A DNA stretch of 64,000 nucleotides, taken from Isoetes taiwanensis (taxonomy: Eukaryota > Streptophyta > Lycopodiopsida > Isoetales > Isoetaceae). A model generated the notes under the pieces. The model saw only the letters and a list, made by a program, of their open reading frames with translations. It searched no databases and was not told where the DNA came from. The stretch lies in contig JAJEKV010000003.1 in NCBI GenBank assembly GCA_021234155.1, positions 26,020,233 to 26,084,232 of the forward strand, written 5' to 3'. Below, in pieces: positions 33,147-45,275 of the stretch (position 1 is its first letter; each line of letters opens with the position of its first letter). The position numbers were made by a program, and so were the translations under genes.

Positions 33147-35090
33147 AATAACATGTGTGTGTGAGGAGGATGACATATATAATTTCCATACTTAGTTTTA
33201 CCTTCATTTTGATCGGTTGAAAAAGTGTGAAATATAGCTTATATCTAGCTTTTAACCTCCACTTTAACTCTCTAAAGATAGCATTTAACTTCAATTTTAA
33301 CAAAGCTTAGTTGTTAAAATCCTCTTTCTCCCCCCTAAAACCATTGCCAAAGTGCATGCTGAACCCTCCCTTTTGACGACACATCACTAGAAAAACTGTC
33401 CTAACATAAACTAAAAACTAGTTATTGAAGAAAATACATCTAGTTCTCATGCACTTACAAACAATATGTACAACAATATAACTTATGCATCAGCATCTTG
33501 TTTTAGACACATCCATTAATGACTTAAAATATGAAAAGATGGACAACATCCATGTAATTGATGTTAAGATGCTTATCTTTGGCAGGTACCAAAATCCTAG
33601 ATGTTGAGAATAAGGATTCTAAGTCTAAAAATGATATGATAGACGGTAGGGCCTCAACTAGGCCATGTAAGAAAGTTAATTCTGTATATTCTTTTCGAAA
33701 AGATACGCATCTAACTATATGACTTTAAAGAAATGCATAATTACAACTTCAGTCTCCAAGTGTGACATAAATGCTTAAAGAAAATAAAAGTTCAGTTTCT
33801 CGTATGAAAATTGAAGTTAATTGCAATTGCATTGTTTATTTGTCGATAAAAATATCAGTTTGTCCAGGTAAGAAAGACTTTGCTCGAACTAAGTTTGAAC
33901 CACGTAAACAAGAACCTATTATTGTCAAATGACATGGAGATGCAGTGGCGAATAACAATATACAACTTCACCACCTTGCTTTTGGTGTTTGAATATAATG
34001 GATTAAACAAGGTTGCGTATTAAACGCAAGCAAATCATCGAACGAGAGCAAAAGGAATATTCCTCAAAGACTCCCCTTTTCTTCAAAAAAAAAGCTAAAA
34101 TGAGGTAAGAATTTTATTTTGGTCATAAAACTGCATTTTGACTCCCAAAGTCACTCATTTTTTTGTGCAAAGAGAAAATTAACTATGTCAAAGTGAGTAG
34201 GTGATTTTTGAGCCTACATTCTCAATATTATAATCTACGGTGATTTTACATACTAGTTAGCATGATCAGATACATGGTTTTAACCTAGTTTCAATCCTCC
34301 CAAGCTTTTTTTATTAGTTCAAGATCCATGTTTAATTTTGGAAGTGTGTTATATGTTTTTGGCACATGCTTATTTACTATGCATGTTAACAGGCTATTAT
34401 GTTGGTTTATGATGTTGTTTTTTTATACACTTGTTTCAATCCTTAAAATCACTACAGACTTTGAGCATAATTTCTTATATTAATTAGTAATTCCAACGAT
34501 TATATGTATTTTTGCACTCCTTTTAGAGCATGATCCTTATTCGTAAAACTTATGTTATGTATATCAACTTGTCTACTAGTTGCATGGTGTGGTCTATGTT
34601 TTCTACCATTATATGTAGCATAGTTTTATGTTGGGCCAAGTGTATATTTATATTTATAGTTGCCAATGCATTTTTTGTGGTATAGTATTTAGTATCCATA
34701 GAGCACATTTTGTATGAAAGAGGATTTTGGATTATTTTTAAGTGTTTATCATGCATGATTTAGAGGTTCCCTTGCATAATTGGAGTGATGAGGAGCTCTA
34801 GAGGTATGGTGTAGATAATAACCCTTTTGCTACCAACAATGTATCTTTCTAGTGAAAGTTGAGGTCATAACTGACTTGTGACAGGGATATAGAACAAACT
34901 GCAGAAGCATATAAACCTTTACCACAGGATGAGGACATGATCAATCTGAACAGCAATACTTATGTTCACAGTACGATATCTGTTTGTAATAACACTGTAT
35001 AAGAAAGCCGAGGTAGAAATATGGGATAACCCAACCGGGCAGAAGGGGTCAAATCATTTGGCATTTTGGCATTCGAACATGGGCAAGAAT
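33147..35090. other. AT-rich stretch, no gene recognised
   Basis: High A+T, no long open frame with protein character, no terminal repeats noticed. Confidence 0.4.
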
Positions 35091-35149
35091 ATTGCTAATT
35101 TATTGATAGCATAGGAAAGAGAGTAATCGCAACTTCAATTCCAATTTGA

Positions 35150-35391
35150 TGCTCAAGGTTACATTGTAAAATCGTATCATTGTTCTTCACTTGCCCCTCG
35201 CAAGAGGCGATTGATTTTTGAGGAGTATTTGGATGTGCACTCTTATGCTTAGGCAGGTTGCTTCACTCGGTGGGTCTCTGCTTATCCGCTGAGATTTTAT
35301 TCCTGTCTCTGCATTTATACTTGTATTTGACTCTTTGATTGAATAAAGTCTGACGTCCTTCACCAAAAAAAAAAAAAAAAAAAAAAAAAAA
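35150..35391 (+). mobile_element. 3' end of a retroposed insert with a 27-A tail
   Basis: An A27 tract (35365-35391) is preceded, 18-24 bases upstream, by AATAAA in gattgaataaagtctgacg. This is the 3' end of a polyadenylated transcript copied into DNA. Directly after the tail the minus-strand PPR fragment begins. The 5' edge and target duplication were not found; the start given is nominal. Confidence 0.5.
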
Positions 35392-35880
35392 CCCAGCAAT
35401 ATACGTTTGAGCATTTGGCACAAATTCATTATCTTGCATGTGTGCAAAACATTGTAGGGCTAATTTGCCATTCCTACTTACACAACCAAATATCATAGCA
35501 TTCCATGACACCACATCATGATGTGACATCCTATCAAAAATAAGATGGGCATGCACCATGCTACCAACGCTTGCGTATATATATATCCAGCAAAGTGCTT
35601 GACACATAACGATCTAACTCATACCCATTCTTTGAAAGCCTAGAATGAATACCTATGCCCTTCTCTAGACACTCTATTTTAGGAAGTTTATCTCTAGCTT
35701 GCTGTAGTTCTTCTTTTGCTGCATAAATTTTACATGCCTTCAATGCAGCAATAAGTTAAAGTATCTGGCATGAAACCATCCTGCATTTGCTCCAACACTT
35801 GCAATGCCATCTCACCTTCCCCAATCTCTGCATATCCAAATATCAAGGCCTGACCCATCTGCATCTAGCCATGTAGGCCT
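35392..35880 (-). pseudogene. PLS-type pentatricopeptide repeat gene fragment
   Basis: PPR proteins bind organellar RNA; the PLS class guides C-to-U editing and is very large in ferns. The minus strand reads GQALIFGYAEIGEGEMALQV, then LEQMQDGFMPDTLTY, a linker with ACKIYAAKEELQQ, then GIHSRLSKNGYELDRYVSST, HAHLIFDRMSHHDVVSWNAM and HMQDNEFVPNAQTY. This gives about four PPR motifs. At least one frame break occurs (about 35570-35600 and again near 35750). The fragment ends abruptly at the A-tail of the insert at 35391. The N-terminal part and any DYW domain are absent. Confidence 0.65.
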
Positions 35881-37408
35881 TGTCTTCCTGCAAGACCAAG
35901 AGTTTAACCTTTCTAGGGTTTCCCGCCCACTAGAAGTCAATGGCTTTTGAGCTATCCCGTTCCTGCAGACTACCAAATCTCAAGCCACCCCTTGCTGGGA
36001 AAGGGGAGCACGGGCCCTGCTAATTGTTAGACAAACAGCCACAAAGTCTTTGAAATATTTGCAACAGAAATGCAGAATCGCTTGTCTTCTGTCAAAGGGT
36101 TTGGCTCTTACAGATACTAGCACCAGCATAAAGAAAAGGGTTGCAGAATAATAGTATTATAGATGCCAACAACGCCATCTTCTTAGCTGTCATAGTACTA
36201 CAGGGGCCAACATTTGTTTCCAGTCTAACACCAAGCTAATCTTGAAGATCCCTCCCGAAATTTATTCTAACTGGGGACTGTACTTGAAGAGTGGTTCCTT
36301 CTTCTTATGGCAGCACATACTACAGGGCTGTTTATATCTGTTTCCTGGAATCTGCATCCCTTCTCCCTGGATTCTAAAAGTTTGACTATTGAATCTTTAA
36401 GACCTAAAGTAATATTATGGCATGATTTTTAACATCCTGATCAAGCTAGAAAAGGGCTTGTGCTTCAAACGTGAAGATGATATAAATTCCTTAAACTGGT
36501 CACTTCGAAAAATCTCCACGACAACTCCTTAAAAATGCATCTTCTCAATGGCTTTTTTATGTGCATCATCATCGGACCATTCTTCAAGACATTAGGGCGG
36601 ATTTGGGGTCTCAAAATGGCCCATATCTTGGATGCCAAAATTCCACGTCATGTTTCTCGCGACCAATGATGTTTGCGCATTTTTTTCCAAAGTCAGTATT
36701 AGTTGGCAAGTAGAAAGAGGAGCAGGCTTACTTGGCATCCACATGGCGAAATTTCATAGGACATGTTTGTGCATTCATTGCAACCACATTAATGGCCCGC
36801 ATTTTTCGAAAATCGTATCGCGGACCAAAATAATGGCTACTTTTCCCGCCTACTGTGCACATGCCCACATGCACCAACCACCTTATCAAATTTTGGCACC
36901 AAGATTTCCATTGTTCACATTAGCGCCGCTACGCGCATCCTCTCCACCTTTGCTCTTCATTTGGAATCCAAGTCTCCAATAGTGTCTGTGTTTTTGCGGG
37001 GCGAGCATAGAGTTAAGCAACAACGGTGAGGCGATGTGCGGACAAGCAAACGTACGTTACATGCCATATTTTTACTACCCAAATTTTCATTCTGAAGTTT
37101 TCCTACTTTTCAGCTCTTCCCATTCGTCGTATTGCTCCCTGCCATTCATTCTTACAATTCAACGATCGATCGATCTGACGGTGGAAGGATATCTATCCAT
37201 AGGCTCGTGGGTGAGAATGCTATCCTTAACGAAGGGTGACTATGGAGTTACATCGCCGGAGCGACATTCATATGCAATGAATAGGTAGAACTATAGGGTT
37301 CAAAATAAATGCTATGGATAGTATATTGCAAAAAAAAAAGGGGGAAGGGAGGGTGGAAGGGATTTGAAGAGAAGGATATTTGCAAATTTGCACCCTCAAT
37401 AATACATG

Positions 37409-37475
37409 GATCACACCATGCGAAAATGCATATGCACTTTGTAAATGTGTAGTGAGATTTCGCGTCATGTGATCC
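37409..37475. repeat. Foldback unit A (67 bp)
   Basis: It starts GGATCACACCATGCGAAA and ends TTTCGCGTCATGTGATCC, so the arms pair over about 18 bp with a short loop. It lies 0.76 kb before the other units. Confidence 0.65.
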
Positions 37476-38170
37476 TTGCTTCTTTTTTCTTCCCTCTTTT
37501 TGATTTATATTCACTCACTGAATCAAATATTTTTCTTTGGGCTATATTTATCAGATGTCGAGGATTTGAGACTAGGGAAAAGCATTACTAGCATCGTTGT
37601 TGTCTAACATATGGACATAAGAGACATGCTTTTCCAAGATATACATTCAGAGCAATAGGCATCTAGTTTTACGTTGTAAAGTTGTGGGAGCCGAGCTTGA
37701 AAGTCGTCCCATGACCTCTTTTAAGCGAATTGTGCAAGCCTTATGAGAATGGTGTCCTTGCAATGAAGAAATGTTTGATAAGACGTGCATCCAGGGTTGT
37801 TGAAAAAACGAGTTACAAAATATTTGCTCCATTAGAGGTGTTTACTAATGCCACGACACAAAAGCTCCAAAGATATATTGTATAAAATGTCGCTTTCATG
37901 AGCCTTTGGATCAGTTAACTCAAAGTGTCACATATGGAAACATTGTTAGGTTTGATAAAATAACATAAAAATCTTATTTAATAAAGCTTTGGTTGTTGGT
38001 AAAGTGTTGGCTTATTGATTAAGTGTTTGTATTTTGCTTTGGGACCCTCTTTGAAAAAGTTTAGTTCATAAAACATAATATAACTTGGAATGATACATAT
38101 TTTATATGCAAATGGGAGACTATTGATGAGGGACTTGGTGTTATTATCTATTGACAACAAACAAGAAAGT

Positions 38171-38238
38171 GGATCACACCATGCGAATTTAGTATATTCC
38201 AACCTTTTAGCTTATACAAAATTCGCTTGATGTGATCT
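38171..38238. repeat. Foldback unit B (68 bp)
   Basis: It starts GGATCACACCATGCGAAT and ends ATTCGCTTGATGTGATCT. It is the first unit in the ~198-bp array. Confidence 0.65.
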
Positions 38239-38566
38239 TTTTGGAAAAAGATGACTTCCTATAGTAAAATTACTTTGATTATCTTTTAATAAAAGAAATA
38301 TATATGTGTCTTATGAAGTTAAGTGTGGATATGTGACGTGCTCATTTGTTGATAAAGTGTTTGCTTTTTGAAAAGGGCTAATAACTTTATGTACTACTAG
38401 AGTTGGTAAAGTATTTTAGATGCAAATAGGATGCTTGATGTGATCCTTCTTAAAAAAAGATATGCTCTTTGAAAAGGACTAATAACTTTATGCACTTGGG
38501 GTGGTAAAGCATTAAATGAGAAGGGGTACTTGTGTTTAATTTTAATTTGACAACAATTAAGAAAGT

Positions 38567-38634
38567 GGATCACACGATGCGAATTTAGTGTGTTCCATTT
38601 TTGTTGCATATGTACTATTCGCTTGGTGTGATCC
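38567..38634. repeat. Foldback unit C (68 bp)
   Basis: It starts GGATCACACGATGCGAAT and ends ATTCGCTTGGTGTGATCC, with arms paired over 18 bp. Confidence 0.7.
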
Positions 38635-38762
38635 TTCTTGAAAAATAATATGCTCTTTGAAAAGGGATAATGACTTATGTACTTAAGAGTGGTAAAGCAT
38701 TTTAGATACAAATAGGAATGAATACTTGTGTTTAATTTTAATTTGACAACAAATAAGAAAGT

Positions 38763-38830
38763 GGATCACACCATGCGAATTTAGTGTGTCCCTTTTTTTT
38801 TGCATATGTATTATTCGCTTGGTGTGATCC
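38763..38830. repeat. Foldback unit D (68 bp)
   Basis: It starts GGATCACACCATGCGAAT and ends ATTCGCTTGGTGTGATCC. It lies 196 bp after unit C and is the best-paired copy. Confidence 0.7.
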
Positions 38831-38989
38831 ATCTTGAAAAAAAAATAGCTTTCAAGTAAAAGGAAAGAAAGAAATATTTTATTTAAAGTGTAAAGTGTTA
38901 GTATATAAAGTGTTGGTTTATTAAAATACTATTTGTTTACGCTAAGTTGTAAGTTCAATATTTGTGTTTCTATTTACTTTTTACATAAA

Positions 38990-39056
38990 GGATCACACCA
39001 GGTAATTTCTTATATGCAATTACTACCAGCATGAAGATTTCGTGATCATATGATCC
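38990..39056. repeat. Foldback unit E (67 bp, diverged)
   Basis: It starts GGATCACACCAGGTAATT and ends GATCATATGATCC. Length is kept but the stem is much weaker than in the others. Confidence 0.5.
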
Positions 39057-39970
39057 TCTTTAAACAAGGATGGCTTTGACCTTCAATGTTCATAAATTTT
39101 ATGAATGTTTGCATATAAAAATGTCACATATCATATTTTCTTAAAAAATGGTCATCAAATGGATAATTAGTCAAAGAGTTCTTCTACTACTTAAAGAGTT
39201 TCAAGACTCATTTTTGCTATAATTTAAATAGCAATAGATTTTTAAAGGAATCTATTGTTAAAAGTAGTCAAAGACTTCTTGTATTAGAGGTATCTAAACA
39301 CAAACACCATAACCTTTGTACTTCAAGAATGTATAAACCCTTCGCATTGCAAAGTATAATGTCATTTATTAGCATCTTCACGGACATTTCCCCTTCATTA
39401 TCGGGGCGGCTCATCTCAAGGAGGCTGTTATCGATTTGAATGCCTTCATCCTCTCTCAATCTCTCACAATATCCTAGGAGGCGGAGTTACCGTCACCACA
39501 AAATCGGACTAAACTTGAAACGTCCCGAAATGGCGGTTTCTTGCCACTCAACGGATCCAATGGATATAAACCGCCATCCGCCCGGATGTCGACACTTTTG
39601 AGCACGCAAGACACAACACGTCGAGGTCTAAGTTCTTATTTTTTAGACCTCCTTTTTTGCGATTGAAGACTGGAGCATATTCGCGAGTCAGTTGGATCCT
39701 TATCCACACATCATTTGGAGCTTCCATACTGCGTGGATCGACGCCTTGAAATGAAGGTGTACAACTTGTATGCCCCAAAGACAATTCGGCCGTGTGAGCC
39801 GAACGTCCGCATTACTAACCTCGTTTTTGAAATTTGCAACGTGTATATGGAAATCGAAAAGTCCATTCTCCTACAATCCATGCTTTTATACATTAAGCAA
39901 ATTCAAATTTCGAATTGTAGGAGGCGGGAAGCCTGTATTGTGATGAAGTAAAGATCCCGGTTAATCTTTG

Positions 39971-40164
39971 GGTTCACATGGACGACCCTGCGGCTGGCTT
40001 AAAAAACCGGCTGAACTTGGCTGAGGCAAAAAATTCAGCCTCGTTTTGGAAAATCAGCCCTTGCAAGATCCAACTTGCGTAGTTGATGCAACACTGAATT
40101 TTTAATCGATCTTACGACTCATGGAGAACTTCGGCCGGAGGGCCTAAACTTCTCCATGTGAACC
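39971..40164. mobile_element. Possible nested 194-bp element with 12-bp inverted ends
   Basis: GGTTCACATGGA at 39971 is repeated inverted at 40153-40164. It is flanked by similar sequences containing aggcgggaagc at 39919 and 40246, which suggests it split or accompanied a duplication. No coding capacity; no clear target duplication. Confidence 0.4.
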
Positions 40165-41265
40165 ACCCATAAAGCAGAAATATGGCCCTCGAAATGAAAG
40201 TCTGATACAAAGCTTCAACCTACACATTCAAATTTTGAAATGTGGAAGGCGGGAAGCTTGTATGGCCATGGCCTCTAAATGAAAATAGCACAAGAATCGG
40301 TGACACGCACGCTTGGTATCTGACAAACCAAGAGACACCGTCATGAGTTGCCAGTATGCTATAATGCAAGTGGCTTTTTAGAAGTGCCACATGTTGCATC
40401 AGCCTGTCTGACAACCAATAGAATTAAATACATATGGCGCCATGAATGCGCAATCCCCCTTATTCCGGGAGAATATTCCAAGCAAATCTGTAATGATGAG
40501 ATTTTGGTATCCTAGGTGGCATGGGAAAAAAGGAGCGGAAATATGACGTGGAATGGCTGATAGGAGGCCATTTTGAGACCCCAAATCCGCCCTAATGAGA
40601 AAGGAGCAAATTTAAAATAAACAAATCCAATACAAGAGTCTCCTCTAGAGTGCTATCGAGAGAATTTAGTGCCAGAGATGTCGTGCAAACCTTGATACAT
40701 ATGCGGCCCAGACCTTGCTACAGATACAGACCTAGGCTAGGTTCTGGCAGTAATCAGCTATTCTTTTTCTCTTTATAGGTTGATCGGGGATTATGGAGCA
40801 GCCAAAATGCTGGAAATTAGAGTATGCGAGATCCTCAAGAGCTATCTGCCAAAACATGCTCAAATAAAATTGTCCGCAATGAATTTAGAATTGCTAGAGT
40901 GATCTCTGTCCATAACTTCCTTCGTCCTGCTTGTTGAGACTCTCATGACCTGCCAATGTCGTCGCTCCCTAAATCCTGCACAATAAACTGGACAAAAATT
41001 CAAACAAGAAAAAACCCTAAAATACCTTCATTTGATGCTTGCACATTTGTATTTAGATATTTAATATAGAAAATTCACGGATGTAACCATTGAAAAGTGT
41101 CACCATGAGCGTATGTATTGCTGTAGATGTACGCATTAGTACGTCTCATAAAAGACTAACTATCAAATCATATGAAAACTATAGAGAAAAATGAACAAAA
41201 ATATAAAAGAAATCCCCTGTTATTATAATTATGCTAGATATTGTCATTGTAATGCTATAAGTCCC

Positions 41266-41268
<3 letters not shown>

Positions 41269-41298
<30 letters not shown>
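41269..41298 (+). repeat. A30 tract, possible retroposon tail
   Basis: Thirty A residues follow taagtcccatt. No AATAAA was seen close upstream and no target duplication was identified, so it may be a simple repeat. Confidence 0.4.
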
Positions 41299-41301
<3 letters not shown>

Positions 41302-43143
41302 CTCTTCATTCATGAATATCTCAAGTATGTCATCTACGTCCCGATTAGTACGAAGTAGATGTTGAGATCAACATCTTTAATAGGATACGTAATATAGCTT
41401 GTTACCTGACCTTTCTAACATTCACGAGGGATATTTTGTTGTTATGGCACATAACAACTAATAAGTTATTCAACCATGTTGATAATTAGAGCCCATATGA
41501 TAGTGTTCCGACACCACAATTATAATACTTGTGTTTTACCATGTATAGTCATACCTCACTTGATCATAATTCACTAGTGTCACAATTTGGTTATCCACAT
41601 AAAATTCATGGTCCCATCACCTTAACCACATTTTTGCAAGCTAGTGACATTGTCCCATAGGTATGTTGTGGTTTGAACACCAGACTTGGCAAACTTTATG
41701 AGTGATTCTTATGGGCAGATCCAATAGAAATACTCATAAATTAATCAGTAACTTCTAAAGTATGAGACTCCAACTAAAATTGCTAGTAGAAGTGTATTGA
41801 AGGCATAGCTTAGGAACTCTAAATTTAATTCTCCAAATATATCATAGACCGGAAAGTAAGGGATACATCACCTTTCCTTTCCCCTTTTCATACTCATAGA
41901 ACAACACGGCTTGGGGGTGGGTCCATTCTCAGCAGGAATAAATCCTCTGCCAAGTGCATTATACTGCACCAATAAAGGTCAGGAGATACTGACACTTATC
42001 TGAGACAATGCAGCAGAGAACTTCCTCTGCACGATGCAGCGTACGTGGTCCTATTGGGAAAATACGAATGAAGAAGAACTCCTCGATATACATGAGGATA
42101 TTGCTGAGCTATATGGAGCATTGGACACTTTATTCAATTTCCTAATAGTTACCCCTACTATGGAACATCCGGAAACTATCATAAAGGCTCTCAAGTACCA
42201 ATATTGAGGTCATTTAAGGAATGTGTCACAAAAGAGATCATCCACGAATTGATAATAATTGGATGTCTAAAATGTTCATTCTTCATAATTTGGTATATGA
42301 ATCAAATTTTGTATAATTGAAATGTTATCATCAAATTTATTTCAATTTTTTTTTTTCTATCTCACACTTTGTGCAGACGAATTGGTATTACATAGTAGTA
42401 CCATATTACCTATAACTATCATCTTTCACTGCTATTGGTTCTATGGGATGTATATTCTTTAGTTTTCTTCTATCATTGGACCTGTAACCTCAAATTCTCT
42501 AGGTCATGTTTTTTTATTACTTTCCACACCCTTCACAACTGAGGAGAATAATAAAAGATGGCTATCACCATTTTGCAAGAGTGCCAAGAGCGAGTATAGT
42601 TTAGCATGTATCCCTGTATTTATTTGGCTAGTATTTAGCCAAAGTAGGTGTTAAGATGCACACCATTCCACCTAATTTTTTATGACAGATGTTGGACATG
42701 TATTTGGTCGATACCATTATTTGTATTCACTGACTTATCATGCATAGAGGCGCATATACATATATATTTCCATAGATTAAGGATCTGTGTGTCCTTATGC
42801 AAACCCAAGTAGAACATAACTTTATTACTTCAAAGGAACATGCATCATATTACCATGTCAACCTTCCCGCATCCCAAAACATCCTATTGTTTAAATTTGG
42901 TTTTTCCAGGGTTCTGAAAACTTTTTGGATTTTTTTTTTAGGTTGATTTCCTAAAGTTTCTAAGATTTTAGCTGCCGAAAAAAATTTCCAGTATTCCAGA
43001 AATCGGAACTACAACTTCTCGAAAGATCGCGAAACACCAAGAGAATTATAAAGGCTACAGCTTAAGGTTACGTTGTAGAACATAAGTTAAAAATTGTAAG
43101 TACCATGTGAGCTTAGTTGAAGGAACATGACACTCAAAGCTTC

Positions 43144-43269
43144 ACATTTGTCAGATGAATGAGGACAATCAAACCTCTTGATTCTTAAATCCCATACTGT
43201 CCACTAACATTTGTCAGATGAATGAGGACAATCAAAGCTTCTGATTCTTAAAGCCCACGCTGTCCATAC
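43144..43269. repeat. 63-bp tandem duplication
   Basis: Two copies start acatttgtcagatgaatgag at 43144 and 43207, with few differences. Confidence 0.7.
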
Positions 43270-43644
43270 CGTCTTTAGGATTTGAAAGGACAATTGGATT
43301 TGCCCTTCATTGTTTGGGCCAAGGTTTAGATAGAGGCTGCAAGCAACAAGCGCCTTTTGGCAATAGGTTAAGATTTTGAAGCAAAGACGCCTTGCACCTG
43401 TGGGAGGGACTGCCAAGAAGGTTTGGGGCATGAGTTCTCATCTATAACATGCTTGGGTTTTGTTGCCTTATAAGAATTGGCTCTGGGGTTTCAAATTCCC
43501 AAATTATGATAATAGACCATGCATATCTCCATGTTTTGATAAAAAAAAACATATATATATGGAACCCAAATTAATCATGGGGTGCCTACACACCAAGAGC
43601 ATAAAAACTTAGCCTAATGGACAATATATGTTTTTCATAGCAAT

Positions 43645-43770
43645 AATGTAATTTTGAATTCTGGGTTGACCATTTTAGGTTGTTTTTAATTCTAATAGAA
43701 ACTCTAGCTACTTTTCTTAGCATTGATATGATTTTGAATTTTGGGTTGACCACTTTAGGTTTCTTTAGAC
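43645..43770. repeat. About 84-bp spaced duplication
   Basis: attttgaattctgggttgac at about 43651 recurs as attttgaattttgggttgac at about 43732, with matching flanks on the right (ctttaggttt). Confidence 0.55.
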
Positions 43771-44332
43771 GCTAAAATTTTGTATCTTTATAGCTATGCA
43801 TGTAAGTTTGTATAAGGGGTAAAAACAACTCTAATTCGAAGGTCTTGCTACCAGTATAACCCGAAAGTCATAGGTCTTCAAGGACTATATACAAATGAAA
43901 CAAAACATGAAGCCTAACCCAAACTTACAAGTTTCCAATAATTGCACAACGACTCTGGATATTATTGCTATTGATTACTATATTTTTTTAACTTGGCCCT
44001 GTAGAAGCTACCAAAAACTTCTGCACAACACTGGCAACAATAACAGTGTATCTCTCTACTTTGATCTTTTAAGGGCAAAGAGGGTAATTTCTAAGTGCAA
44101 ACAGAGTAGTTTACTTCAATATGGAGGAATATAAGCCTTACTATTTTGCATGAGATTCAAGACTGGAGCAAAAGGAAGGAGCCTTAGAATATGCTACGTT
44201 TTAAAAAACTAATCTAGAATTTCACGTAAGTGTTAGAGATTCTTATTGACAAAGAAAGAATACTGAGCTAAAACCAATTTGTTAGGGCGTCTCATCATTC
44301 TCTTGAACATCATTTACATGTTTTTAACTTCT

Positions 44333-44349
44333 GCCCAGCAATGCTGGGC
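44333..44349 (+). other. Helitron-type hairpin, third copy with decayed end
   Basis: GCCCAGCAATGCTGGGC matches the 3' hairpins of the two Helitrons apart from one loop-side base. What follows (actgttacttta) lacks CTAG. This is probably the worn 3' end of another Helitron of the same family; its 5' end was not found. Confidence 0.5.
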
Positions 44350-45275
44350 ACTGTTACTTTAACAGTCATTAAGAAAATGAAATCATGTATTCATACAGGC
44401 CCTGTACAATTTCCATTACTGATATAACTACACAAAGCATTATTCATGAATGGCTAATGACAAAGAACATGATCACGTCAATCTCAATTGCTCTAGGCAC
44501 TGAGCTTCGCACGCCTCTTATTGGTCCATGTACAATTCATAAACAAAAGAAAACAAAACAATGCAAAAACAAAACCCCCCGTTCAAATTAATAAGCCCGA
44601 CGCATGAAATGACCCAACAAGAACCATTAATTGCTTTGTGAAGAACGTTGTGTAGGCCGGCAAAATGCGAGGTCCTCAGGTTCCTAGTTTTAGGAACCTT
44701 CAAAATTTTATTGAAAAGAACGACTAGTTTTAGAAAACGTCAAGCATCTTTTTAATCTTCTGAAACCGGACAAATATGGCATGCACCATGCTCTCTTCCC
44801 AGCCAAGTAGGTAAAAAAATGGAAATCAGTTGTTTAAACTAATGACTACAAGCCCTAACTTAAGGCAGCATACAATGACTTTGGAAGAAGGAGAGCAGAA
44901 AGTCAAAGCTGCATTTTAGAGTTAGTGAAAACCAGATATGTTTTTTAATCTAAATCCAGGACTTACAAGGTACTTATCATGTTGTATGTTTTTAGCTTGA
45001 CAGCCAAGCGAAGAATAGAATAGAAGAGAGCCATGGTAACCACAAGAGATATAGCGCATCTGCATCTAAAAACATATACAATGTGGGTACTGATGCACTT
45101 GCATAAGATATTGGTGTTTGTCTAGAATTGAAGAACAAAATTGATCATGTTACCCCATCATCATCAATGAAACTGTATAGTCGATCATCATCACCAGATG
45201 AAGAGCATTGGTAGCAACATAATATTAGTAATAAAAGGAAAGCACATTCTATATCGCATTGTAAATGCTTGTATT

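Larger units (their letters stand above)
38240..38830. repeat. ~198-bp tandem array holding foldback units
   Basis: Copies of a unit containing ctctttgaaaagggctaata, a ggtaaagcatttta word and tttaattttaatttgacaac recur at about 196-198 bp. One unit kept only the right arm of its foldback (about 38432-38447), so the next full foldback is two periods from unit B. Confidence 0.6.
36593..40594. mobile_element. 4.0-kb DNA element with identical 29-bp terminal inverted repeats
   Basis: The left end (36593-36621, beginning TAGGGCGGATTTGGGGTCTC) and the right end (40566-40594) are exact inverted copies over 29 bp. A further match (TTCCACGTCAT) lies about 20 bp inside each end. Flanks allow a TA duplication if the element starts GGGCGG. 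No transposase was found; open frames inside are short. It contains five uniform foldback units, a ~198-bp tandem array and a nested short element. A non-autonomous DNA transposon is the simplest reading; the superfamily is not clear. Confidence 0.75.
40595..44330. other. Mostly anonymous AT-rich DNA
   Basis: No gene was recognised. A short frame near 42040-42210 reads EELLDIHEDIAELYGALDTL and ends at a stop, with protein-like character but no family match. Local tandem duplications and an A30 tract are listed separately. Confidence 0.35.

Noticed and set aside
37409-39056. Regularly spaced short palindromes resembling a CRISPR array
   Set aside because: Units are 67-68 bp foldbacks inside a eukaryotic transposon, spacing is a tandem satellite, and there are no unique spacers or cas genes.
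41269-41298. Retroposon called from the A30 tract
   Set aside because: There is no polyadenylation signal, target duplication or upstream element, so it was listed only as a repeat.
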